DNA from: Candidatus Acetothermia bacterium
GTDB lineage: Bacteria; Bipolaricaulota; Bipolaricaulia; RBG-16-55-9; DRXL01
Length of the DNA stretch: 7,253 nt
Assembly: GCA_028275205.1 (NCBI GenBank)
Contig: JAPWVB010000060.1
Coordinates: 1-7,253 of the forward strand
Reading direction: 5' to 3'
Shown here piece by piece: positions 1 through 5,893 of this stretch. Position 1 is the stretch's first letter, and each line of letters opens with the position of its first letter. The notes beneath the pieces are model-generated. The model saw only the letters and a list, made by a program, of their open reading frames with translations. It was not told the DNA's origin and did not search any database. The position numbers and the translations under genes are program-made.

Positions 1-1057
1 CCCGCCCGCCCTGCAGCGCATCCTGGACGATCATCGCGAGCTCTTATTGGCAGCAGCCCTCTTGCACGATCTGGGACATTTGCCGTTCTCGCATCTCTTG
101 GAAGAGTTCACGCACATCCCCCACGAAGACTGGACGGTGCGCATCGTCAGCGACCCAGACAGCGCTGTGCATGATGTCTTGGTGAGAACCAATCCCAACT
201 ACCCCCAGCAGATCGTCCAGCTCTTCCAAAGAACGTTCCAGCCAGCGTTTGCCGTGAAGCTCCTCTCCAGCCAGCTCGACGTCGATCGCATGGAGTATCT
301 GCTGAGAGACAGCCTGTGCACCGGCGTGACCTATGGGTACTTCGATGTGAACTGGCTCATCCATAGCTTGCGCTTGGTCGAGCAGCGCGACGATTGGGAA
401 CTAGCAATAGACTTGCGCAAGGGGCTGCACGCCGCCGAGGGGTACGTGCTCGCGCGCTGTTATATGTACCAGCAAGTCTATCATCACAAGACGGCCCGCG
501 CGGCTGACGTCATGGTGCGCAAGATCCTCCAGAGGGCTTCCGAACTCCTCCAGAGTGGGCATAGCCTTCCCGCGCCCACCCCACTGAAAAAGCTTCTCAC
601 AGATCCCCAGACGCTCACTCTCGAAGATCACCTGAGCTCGGATGACACTTCCTTGCTCTGGACACTCCAAGCGTGGCAAGAGAGCGACGATCCCATCCTC
701 GCTGATCTGGCTCAGCGGTTTTGGAGCCGACGGCTCTTTAAAACCCTCGATATGCCCCTGGAGGAATTCACCGCGTGGGCAGAGCAGTTGCGCGAGCTTG
801 CCGCACGCGCCGGCTTTGACCCTAACTATTATGTGGTCTTAGACCGGGTCAGCGATGACCCCTACACCGACCGATACCTGTGGACCAGCGGGGCGGTCGG
901 CGAGAATATCTTCCTGGTGAACGACGCGGGAGAGCTGATCGAGTTGGCCCAAGCGTCCGATGTGATCGGGGCCCTGCGCAACAAGACGTTCATCCAAGAT
1001 CGTCTCTGCTTCCCGGAAGAGCTGCGCCAGCCCATCAAACAGCTGCTCAGACGCTAA
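1..1057 (+). CDS. HD-domain phosphohydrolase (COG1078, dNTPase-like), 5' end missing
   Basis: The reading frame is open from the left edge (first whole codon at base 2) to TAA at 1055-1057, giving 351 visible residues; the start lies outside the window. The motif LLHDLGHLPFSH, with the metal-binding His-Asp pair at 65-70, and the later SSQLDVDRMEYLLRDS, with the probable last metal-ligand Asp at 284-286, are the signature of the HD family that includes YwfO, EF1143 and, more distantly, SAMHD1. Family members hydrolyse nucleotide substrates, typically dNTPs to nucleoside plus triphosphate, in the cytoplasm. The first metal-ligand His and roughly 80-100 N-terminal residues should lie upstream. 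An internal TTG at 47 should not be taken as the start, because it falls inside the HD domain just before the HD pair. The substrate cannot be fixed from this sequence. The gene converges on and overlaps the Nudix gene by 11 bp at its 3' end. Confidence 0.9.
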   Translation, partial: PPALQRILDDHRELLLAAALLHDLGHLPFSHLLEEFTHIPHEDWTVRIVSDPDSAVHDVLVRTNPNYPQQIVQLFQRTFQPAFAVKLLSSQLDVDRMEYLLRDSLCTGVTYGYFDVNWLIHSLRLVEQRDDWELAIDLRKGLHAAEGYVLARCYMYQQVYHHKTARAADVMVRKILQRASELLQSGHSLPAPTPLKKLLTDPQTLTLEDHLSSDDTSLLWTLQAWQESDDPILADLAQRFWSRRLFKTLDMPLEEFTAWAEQLRELAARAGFDPNYYVVLDRVSDDPYTDRYLWTSGAVGENIFLVNDAGELIELAQASDVIGALRNKTFIQDRLCFPEELRQPIKQLLRR

Positions 1058-1107
1058 GGAATCTCTCAGCTTTATCTAAGAGCTCCTGAGCGTTCTCGTA
1101 GCTGAGC
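1045..1107. repeat. Cluster of CTCAG/CTGAG inverted repeats at the convergent gene ends
   Basis: Two CTCAG copies (1046-1050 and 1065-1069) are followed by two inverted CTGAG copies (1086-1090 and 1102-1106). Longer perfect pairings are GCTCAG 1045-1050 with CTGAGC at 1086-1091 or 1102-1107, and the 7-bp CTCAGCT 1065-1071 with AGCTGAG 1100-1106. They lie within the coding ends of both convergent genes. A nested or alternative hairpin is possible, but loops are long and no T-tract follows, so a terminator is not established. Confidence 0.35.
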
Positions 1108-1460
1108 CGCTGGCGCGTCCGCTTATAGGACGCCCACAAGAAATCTTTATGCTCCCCGGAGAGCTTCACGTCGAACGAGCGCGCGCGCCCCAAAAAATAG
1201 ATGACTTCTTTGTGGAGAGGCTTCGACCCGCGCGTGAATTCGTAGCGAATTACCTCACGAAAGCCAGGCACGAGCTCCACGTCAATCCCAGCCTCTTCGT
1301 GAAGTTCGCGCAAAGCCGCAGTCGCTTCATCCTCGTTGGGCTCCACGCGCCCTTTAGGAAAGCCCCAATGACCTCCACTGGCACTGCGCAACAGTAAATA
1401 CTCGCGGCCGGCAGGGCCGTCCCGAAAGACGATCACGCCGGCCGAGCGCTCGGTCTCCAT
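1047..1460 (-). CDS. Nudix hydrolase, asymmetrical Ap4A hydrolase (NUDT2-like) type
   Basis: This 137-residue protein carries a perfect Nudix box, GX5EX7REUXEEXGU: G37, E43, R51-E52-L53, E55-E56, G58-I59. The Glu residues bind the catalytic metal. The preceding HWGFPKG (31-37) and the later SGEHKDFLWA (101-110) followed by a Tyr-rich C-terminal helix resemble bis(5'-nucleosyl)-tetraphosphatases, which cut Ap4A to ATP and AMP. The Nudix fold is certain; Ap4A as substrate is inferred from these motifs, and other NTP or RNA-cap substrates remain possible. The ATG at 1460 begins two bases after the rpoB stop, with no good Shine-Dalgarno sequence, so translation is probably coupled to rpoB. The stop codon lies inside the end of the convergent HD gene. 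It is complete, of normal length for the family, and occupies the place where rpoC is usually found. Confidence 0.92.
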   Translation of the reverse strand: METERSAGVIVFRDGPAGREYLLLRSASGGHWGFPKGRVEPNEDEATAALRELHEEAGIDVELVPGFREVIRYEFTRGSKPLHKEVIYFLGRARSFDVKLSGEHKDFLWASYKRTRQRLSYENAQELLDKAERFLSV

Positions 1461-1462
1461 AG

Positions 1463-4400
1463 TCAGTCCAGATCGATCTCGTGGTCTTTGTCATCGTAGG
1501 CCCGGATGCTCAAGCCCAAGCTCTTCAGCTCTTTGACTAAGACTTTGAAGGACTCCGGCAGCCCCGGCTTGGGGAATTCTTCGCCCTTAAAGATCGCTTT
1601 ATAGAGCTGGACGCGACCACGAGTGTCATCGCTCTTGAGCGTGAGCATCTCTTGCAACGTAGATGCCGCACCGTAGGCTTCTAATGCCCACACTTCCATC
1701 TCGCCCAATCTCTGCCCGCCCATCTGAGCCTTCCCCCCAAGCGGCTGCTGCGTGATCAGCGAGTACGGCCCTACGGAACGCGCATGGATCTTCTCGTTGG
1801 CGATATGCTCCAGCTTGAGCATATACATATAGCCCACAGTCACGGGATGCTCGAACGGCTCGCCGGTGCGCCCATCGCGCAGGATGACCTTGCCCATAGG
1901 ATAAGAGGGATTATCGCCCTCGGCCAGCCCGCGCTTGGCGCGCTCTTGGTAGAGCTCGGTCAAGATTTGATCTTCTTGGGCGCCGTCGAAGACCGGTGAG
2001 GCCATATATTCGCCCTTGAGATGGGCCAGCCATCCCAGATGGGCCTCAAAGACTTGGCCCAAGTTCATGCGCGACGGCACACCCAAGGGGTTGAGGATCA
2101 TATCCACGGGAGTGCCATCGGGCAAGAAGGGCATATCTTCGACAGGGAGGATCTTGGCGATGACCCCCTTGTTGCCATGGCGCCCTGCAAGCTTATCCGC
2201 TATAGAGATCTTCTTGCGTTGGGCTACATAGACTTTCACGAGTTGATTGACGCCAGGCTCAAGTTCATCGCCCTTATCGCGCGAGAACTTCTTCACCCGA
2301 ATCACTTTGCCCCCTTCGGTCGAGGGTGGCAACCGCAAGGACGTGTTGCGCACGTTGCGAGAGCGCTCCCCAAAGATAGATTTGAAGATGCGCTCCTCGG
2401 GGGTGGGCTCGGTCTCGCCACGCGGGGTGATCTTGCCCACGAGAATATCCCCCATCTTCACCTCAGTCCCCACGCGCACGACCCCATCTTCGTCCAAGTT
2501 CCTTAATTCTTCTTTGCTCAAATCGGGGATATCGTCTGTGATCTCCTCGGGGCCGAGCTTGGTCTCCTCGGCGCGCACTTCATACTCTTGGATGTGAATC
2601 GAGTCGAGGATATCTTCGCGCACGAGGCGCTCACTGATCACGATCGCGTCTTCGTAGTTATACCCCTCAAAGGGCAAGAAGCAGACCAAGACATTCGCTC
2701 CCAGCGCGAGCTCGCCATGGTCAGTCGCAGGCCCATCGGCCAAGATCTCCCCCTTCTTGACCTTCTGGCCAACGGATACGATGGGGCGCTGATGGACGAG
2801 TGTATCTTGATTGGAGCGGTCAAACGTGATGAGCTGATAGACGTGCTCTTTCCGCCCTGATTTCACAACGATCTTCTGGGCGTCGACGTACGAGACAACC
2901 CCATCTTCTTCAGCGATGACGAGCATCCCGGAGTCGCGAGCGACCTTGGCCTCCATGCCCGTGCCCACATAGGGCGCTTGGGGTTTGAGCAAGGGCACTG
3001 CTTGCCGTTGCATGTTCGCGCCCATGAGCGCGCGGTTCGAATCATCGTGCTCCAAGAACGGGATGAGCGAGGCGGAGACGCTCACCAAGGCCGAGGGGGA
3101 GACTTCTATGAAATCGACCTCTTCACGCGGCACCACGCGAATATTCTCGCGCCCTGTGCGGATCTCGACCTCCTTGGGGATGATCTTCCCGTCTTTATCG
3201 AGGGGGACAGTCGCAGGAGCGATCTTATAGCGTTCCTCTTCATCGGCCATGAGATAGCGAATCTCGTTGGTGACCTTGCCGTTCTTGACCACCCGATAGG
3301 GCGCTTCGAGGAAGCCATACTCGTTGATGCGCGCATAGGTGGCCATGCTCGTGATCAGCCCGATATTCTGGCCTTCCGGAGTCTCGATGGGGCAGATGCG
3401 ATCATAGTGCGACGGGTGGACGTCGCGCACCTCGATCTTGGCGCGGCGCTTGCTCATGCTGCCCCCCAGCGCCGAGAGCCTCCTCTTATGGGTCAGCTCG
3501 GTGAGGGGATTGGTCTGCTCCAAAAACTGCGAGAGCCGCCCCACATAGAAGAGCTTATTGAGAGCGGCTTGGACGATGCGCCCACTGATGAGATTGCGCA
3601 GGGGCTCCTCTTCTTCCTCAAGAGTGGACTTGCTGAGACGATCTTGGGTGAGGCGGGCCATGCGGCGCAAGCCTTCACGTAATCTATTATATGCGGTCTC
3701 GCCGGGGGTCTCGACCCGCTTGTTCGCCAGGTGATCTTTGTCGTCGATCAGCAGGGGATTGGTGGGCACCTCAAGGAGGCGTTTGAGGGTGAGCGCGATC
3801 TCCTCTTTATGCAGGACTGTATCGTGCTCAGGGCGATCCAAGCCCAATTTCTTATTCACCATAAACCGCCCGACTCGCGAGAGGCTGAACGTCTCAGGAT
3901 TGAAGAAGAGATTGATGAAGAAGTCTTGCTTGGTCTTCTGGGTGGGGCGCTCCGCCCCACGAAGCTTGCGATAGATCAGATCGAGAGCCGCTTCCGCAGA
4001 AGTCGTCTTATCCTCGTCGAGGCTGCGCTGGATGTATCGGTCAAGGCAATGGACGCGCGGCGGCTGAGCCCGCACGATCTGCTCGATGAGATCCGGGGTC
4101 AAGCGGTCGCCCTCGCGGGCGATGACCTTGCCGTTGGTAATGGGCTCGGTGATCGTGCAGTCCACAAAGCGCGCGAGTTTCTCCGCCGTAATGGGATTGA
4201 GCACAACAGAGTAGAGCTTATAGATATCAGCCGTGGTGTAGCCGAGGGCCCGCAAGAGCACGGTTGGGGGGATGTTGCCCTTGCGGTCAAGCTGGGCGAC
4301 GACGCGCTCCTTCTTCGTATCAAGCACGAACTCCAGCCACGCTCCGTAATCGGGGAGGATCTGAGCGCGATACTCTGTAGGCCCTTCTTTGGTGAAATAG

Positions 4401-4801
4401 ACCCCTGGCGAGCGCGTCAAGTGATTGACTAAAGCGTTCTCCGAACCGTTGATGATGAACGTCCCCCGCGCGGTCATCAGAGGGATATCAGCGATGTACA
4501 GCTCGTCTTCGCGGATCTTTTTGCCGTTCTGTTTGAGAATCCCTTTGACGCGCAGCGTAGCAGCATACGTCAAGTTCTTGTCCTTGCAATCTTGCTCAGA
4601 GTAAGGAGGAGGGACGAGGCGGGGGTCCTTGAGTTCGAGCTCAAGCCCCTCGCGACCCTCACCCTTGATAGGGCTGATCTCGCGGATGAGCTGAGCGATC
4701 CCTTCGTTTAAAAACCACTCATAGGAGCGCTTCTGGTCCCGCAACAGATAGGGAATTTCCATGGCGTGGCCAACACGGCCCCAGGAGCGTCGTGCGCGCA
4801 T
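1463..4801 (-). CDS. rpoB: DNA-directed RNA polymerase subunit beta
   Basis: RpoB forms half of the RNA polymerase active-site cleft with beta-prime. The protein is 1112 residues, near the Thermus length and shorter than E. coli (1342). Visible landmarks are the N-terminal protrusion (RRSWGRV, EIPYLL), the rifampicin pocket LSQFLEQTNPL and THKRRLSAL (423-445), PIETPEGQNIG (471-481), FLEHDDSNRALMG (582-594), NYED (E717-D718), GRHGNKG with active-site Lys870 and Lys878, NPLGVPSRMN (R911), and the clamp segment PLGGKAQMGGQRLGE (1020-1034). The C-terminus ends normally, so the gene is full length. The E717-K870 interval is about 100 residues shorter than in E. coli, consistent with absence of that lineage's second insertion. 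The ATG at 4801 is preferred over Met14 because RRSWGRV aligns with the conserved start of the family. Oddities: a divergent, one-residue-shorter fork loop 2 (446-457), and a Nudix gene rather than rpoC immediately downstream. Confidence 0.99.
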   Translation of the reverse strand: MRARRSWGRVGHAMEIPYLLRDQKRSYEWFLNEGIAQLIREISPIKGEGREGLELELKDPRLVPPPYSEQDCKDKNLTYAATLRVKGILKQNGKKIREDELYIADIPLMTARGTFIINGSENALVNHLTRSPGVYFTKEGPTEYRAQILPDYGAWLEFVLDTKKERVVAQLDRKGNIPPTVLLRALGYTTADIYKLYSVVLNPITAEKLARFVDCTITEPITNGKVIAREGDRLTPDLIEQIVRAQPPRVHCLDRYIQRSLDEDKTTSAEAALDLIYRKLRGAERPTQKTKQDFFINLFFNPETFSLSRVGRFMVNKKLGLDRPEHDTVLHKEEIALTLKRLLEVPTNPLLIDDKDHLANKRVETPGETAYNRLREGLRRMARLTQDRLSKSTLEEEEEPLRNLISGRIVQAALNKLFYVGRLSQFLEQTNPLTELTHKRRLSALGGSMSKRRAKIEVRDVHPSHYDRICPIETPEGQNIGLITSMATYARINEYGFLEAPYRVVKNGKVTNEIRYLMADEEERYKIAPATVPLDKDGKIIPKEVEIRTGRENIRVVPREEVDFIEVSPSALVSVSASLIPFLEHDDSNRALMGANMQRQAVPLLKPQAPYVGTGMEAKVARDSGMLVIAEEDGVVSYVDAQKIVVKSGRKEHVYQLITFDRSNQDTLVHQRPIVSVGQKVKKGEILADGPATDHGELALGANVLVCFLPFEGYNYEDAIVISERLVREDILDSIHIQEYEVRAEETKLGPEEITDDIPDLSKEELRNLDEDGVVRVGTEVKMGDILVGKITPRGETEPTPEERIFKSIFGERSRNVRNTSLRLPPSTEGGKVIRVKKFSRDKGDELEPGVNQLVKVYVAQRKKISIADKLAGRHGNKGVIAKILPVEDMPFLPDGTPVDMILNPLGVPSRMNLGQVFEAHLGWLAHLKGEYMASPVFDGAQEDQILTELYQERAKRGLAEGDNPSYPMGKVILRDGRTGEPFEHPVTVGYMYMLKLEHIANEKIHARSVGPYSLITQQPLGGKAQMGGQRLGEMEVWALEAYGAASTLQEMLTLKSDDTRGRVQLYKAIFKGEEFPKPGLPESFKVLVKELKSLGLSIRAYDDKDHEIDLD

Positions 4802-4819
4802 AACCCTCCTTTAACCCTC
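4802..4819 (-). promoter_or_regulatory. rpoB ribosome-binding region with tandem GAGGGTTA
   Basis: On the minus strand the leader ends GAGGGTTAAAGGAGGGTTATG. The octamer GAGGGTTA occurs twice with an 11-base period (4812-4819 and 4801-4808, the second copy ending in the A of the start codon). The proximal GGAGG (4805-4809) is a strong Shine-Dalgarno match but lies only 3 bases from the ATG, shorter than usual, while the distal GAGGG is 13 bases away. The start still rests mainly on conserved N-terminal residues. Confidence 0.6.
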
Positions 4820-4837
4820 ACACGGATGGGAATAGAC

Positions 4838-4865
4838 ACCAGGGCGCAGAGCGCTGGTCGCGCCC
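4838..4865 (-). promoter_or_regulatory. Possible attenuator or processing hairpin between rplL and rpoB
   Basis: The 104-bp rplL-rpoB spacer (4802-4905) is the longest gap in the cluster. Its transcript can form ACCAG/CTGGT plus CGC/GCG with a TCT loop and a two-base bulge (4838-4858), or alternatively GGGCGC/GCGCCC (4860-4865 with 4842-4847). The two share bases and exclude each other. No U-tract follows, so this is not a canonical intrinsic terminator. In E. coli an attenuator and an RNase III site lie between rplL and rpoB; equivalence here is inference from position only. I see no convincing promoter in the spacer. Confidence 0.35.
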
Positions 4866-4905
4866 TCACCCAGCCACACTTGATGAACGAGACAGACTCG
4901 CCCGA

Positions 4906-5301
4906 CTATTGGATCTCGACCTCGGCTCCGACAGCGACTAGCTGCTCTTTAATCTTATTGGCCTCTTCTTCGTTGAGCCCGTCCTTAATGACCGCAGGAA
5001 CATGGTCTACCAAGTCCTTGCTCTCCTTGAGGCCCTTCCCGGTAATATCTTTGACGACTTTGATGAGCTGGACTTTCTGCTGGCCCGCGTTCTTGAGCAC
5101 GACTTTGAACGTCGTCTTCTCCGCGGTCGCCGCCGCTCCTCCAGCCCCGGCCGCCGCGCCGGGCATAGGCGCCATCATCATGGGCACGCCCGCGGAGGCC
5201 TTCACGCCAAACTTCTCTTCCAGGGCTTTGACTAGCTCCGACAACTCCTTGACGGTCATCTGCTCGACCGTCGCCACTATGTCTTGGATATTCACGGCCA
5301 T
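4906..5301 (-). CDS. rplL: 50S ribosomal protein L7/L12
   Basis: This is the multi-copy stalk protein of the large subunit that recruits and stimulates translational GTPases such as EF-Tu and EF-G. It has 131 residues. The N-terminal dimerisation domain, which docks on L10, covers about residues 1-35 (IVATVEQMTVKELSELVKAL). A flexible Ala/Gly/Met/Pro hinge covers about 37-60, including a run of three Met (41-43). The C-terminal factor-binding domain starts near EKTTFKVVL (61-69) and holds the conserved GKGLKESKDLV (88-98) and the typical acidic end GAEVEIQ. Length is slightly above the common 120-130. The ATG at 5301 has GGGAGGG seven bases upstream. It follows rplJ by 31 bp and precedes rpoB by 104 bp. 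A small hairpin overlaps its ribosome-binding site. Confidence 0.98.
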   Translation of the reverse strand: MAVNIQDIVATVEQMTVKELSELVKALEEKFGVKASAGVPMMMAPMPGAAAGAGGAAATAEKTTFKVVLKNAGQQKVQLIKVVKDITGKGLKESKDLVDHVPAVIKDGLNEEEANKIKEQLVAVGAEVEIQ

Positions 5302-5305
5302 ACGT

Positions 5306-5322
5306 AATCCCTCCCAAGGATT
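5306..5322 (-). promoter_or_regulatory. Hairpin masking the rplL Shine-Dalgarno sequence
   Basis: In the rplJ-rplL gap the transcript reads AATCCTTGGGAGGGATT. It can fold into a seven-pair stem (one G-U pair) closing a GGG loop, and the rplL Shine-Dalgarno GGGAGGG (5309-5315) lies in the loop and 3' arm. The rplJ stop is 10 bases upstream, so a terminating ribosome could open it. Coupled translation of rplJ and rplL is known in E. coli; the role of this hairpin is inferred. The stem is short, so its stability is uncertain. Confidence 0.45.
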
Positions 5323-5332
5323 TCAGTCTCTT

Positions 5333-5878
5333 TCATGAAGACGCTGGGGGTGTCTGCTGCTCCCCCTCACGCTTCTTGCGCACTTCATCTAAGACGCCAA
5401 CTAGATCGCGCAGCAGTGCATTGAGCACGCTGGCTAATTGCTGAATCGGCGCTTGCAACGTGTTCACTAACATCCCAAGCAGCTCGTGGCGGCTGGGCAG
5501 AGTGGCGAGTTGTTCCACTTCCTGAGCGCTGACCACCACGCCCTCCATGACGCCGCCCTTGATCTTATAGCGTTCGAACTTCTTCGTGAGCGCTTGAGCG
5601 ATCTTGAACGCCAACGCTGGGTCGTCATAACTAATACAGAGCCCTGTGGGGCCACGGAAGTACTGATCCGTATCTTTGATGCCCACGCGCTCGGCAGCCA
5701 GCCGCGCCAACGTGTTCCGCACAACACGGTACTCCAACCCATGTTTGCGAAACTCTCGACGCAGCTCGACCATCTCTGCGGCCGTCAACCCATGAAAATC
5801 CGAAAAGACAATGGCCTTCGATCTCCTCAAGCGCTCTTCGAGCACACTGATAGCTTGCTCTTTCTCCGCTGTAGGCAT
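5333..5878 (-). CDS. rplJ: 50S ribosomal protein L10
   Basis: L10 anchors L7/L12 dimers to the large subunit next to L11. From the ATG at 5878 it has 181 residues, longer than E. coli L10 (165) and close to Thermotoga. The N-terminal rRNA-binding domain shows SDFHGLTAAEMVELR (26-40), VVRNTLARLA (52-61) and FRGPTGL (74-80), then KGGVMEG (107-113) and the LPSRHELLG linker (127-135). The C-terminal helix carries three 11-residue repeats beginning at L137, L148 and L159. An in-frame TTG at 5884 would add two residues, but it lies directly against the GGGGGA Shine-Dalgarno sequence, whereas the ATG is about 7 bases away, so the ATG is chosen. The gap to rplA is 12 bp, leaving no room for the classical L10 autoregulatory leader. 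The gene ends with TGA 31 bp before rplL. Confidence 0.97.
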   Translation of the reverse strand: MPTAEKEQAISVLEERLRRSKAIVFSDFHGLTAAEMVELRREFRKHGLEYRVVRNTLARLAAERVGIKDTDQYFRGPTGLCISYDDPALAFKIAQALTKKFERYKIKGGVMEGVVVSAQEVEQLATLPSRHELLGMLVNTLQAPIQQLASVLNALLRDLVGVLDEVRKKREGEQQTPPASS

Positions 5879-5885
5879 ACCCAAT

Positions 5886-5893
5886 TCCCCCTA
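5886..5893 (-). promoter_or_regulatory. rplJ Shine-Dalgarno overlapping the rplA stop
   Basis: The minus strand reads TAGGGGGA, in which TAG (5891-5893) is the rplA stop codon and the G-rich run is the ribosome-binding site for rplJ. Its distance of about 7 bases to the ATG at 5878, against about 1 base to the TTG at 5884, decides the rplJ start. Confidence 0.7.

Noticed and set aside
2021..2506. Plus-strand open frame of 161 codons within rpoB
   Set aside because: It lies wholly opposite the conserved C-terminal third of RpoB and has the composition of an antisense shadow.
2978..4432. Two long plus-strand open frames (about 234 and 233 codons) antisense to rpoB
   Set aside because: They lie in the exactly codon-aligned antisense register, where stops arise only from TTA, CTA and TCA codons in rpoB. 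These are uncommon in this gene, so long open frames are expected. The translations match no family I recognise, while the minus strand encodes unmistakable RpoB.
4762..4764. Internal Met14 as the start of rpoB
   Set aside because: The residues before it (RRSWGRV) match the conserved beginning of the beta subunit, and a strong Shine-Dalgarno sequence precedes the upstream ATG.
4802..4905. Promoter for rpoB in the rplL-rpoB spacer
   Set aside because: I found no convincing paired -35 and -10 elements on the minus strand; rpoB is more simply read from the upstream operon promoter.
4766..5338. Plus-strand open frame of 190 codons across rplL and the rplL-rpoB spacer
   Set aside because: It runs antisense through all of rplL, which is a clear full-length ribosomal protein gene, and the translation is low-complexity Ser/Thr/Ala-rich shadow sequence.
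5882..5884. TTG as the start of rplJ
   Set aside because: It abuts the Shine-Dalgarno sequence with almost no spacing; the ATG six bases on has proper spacing and fits the usual L10 N-terminus.
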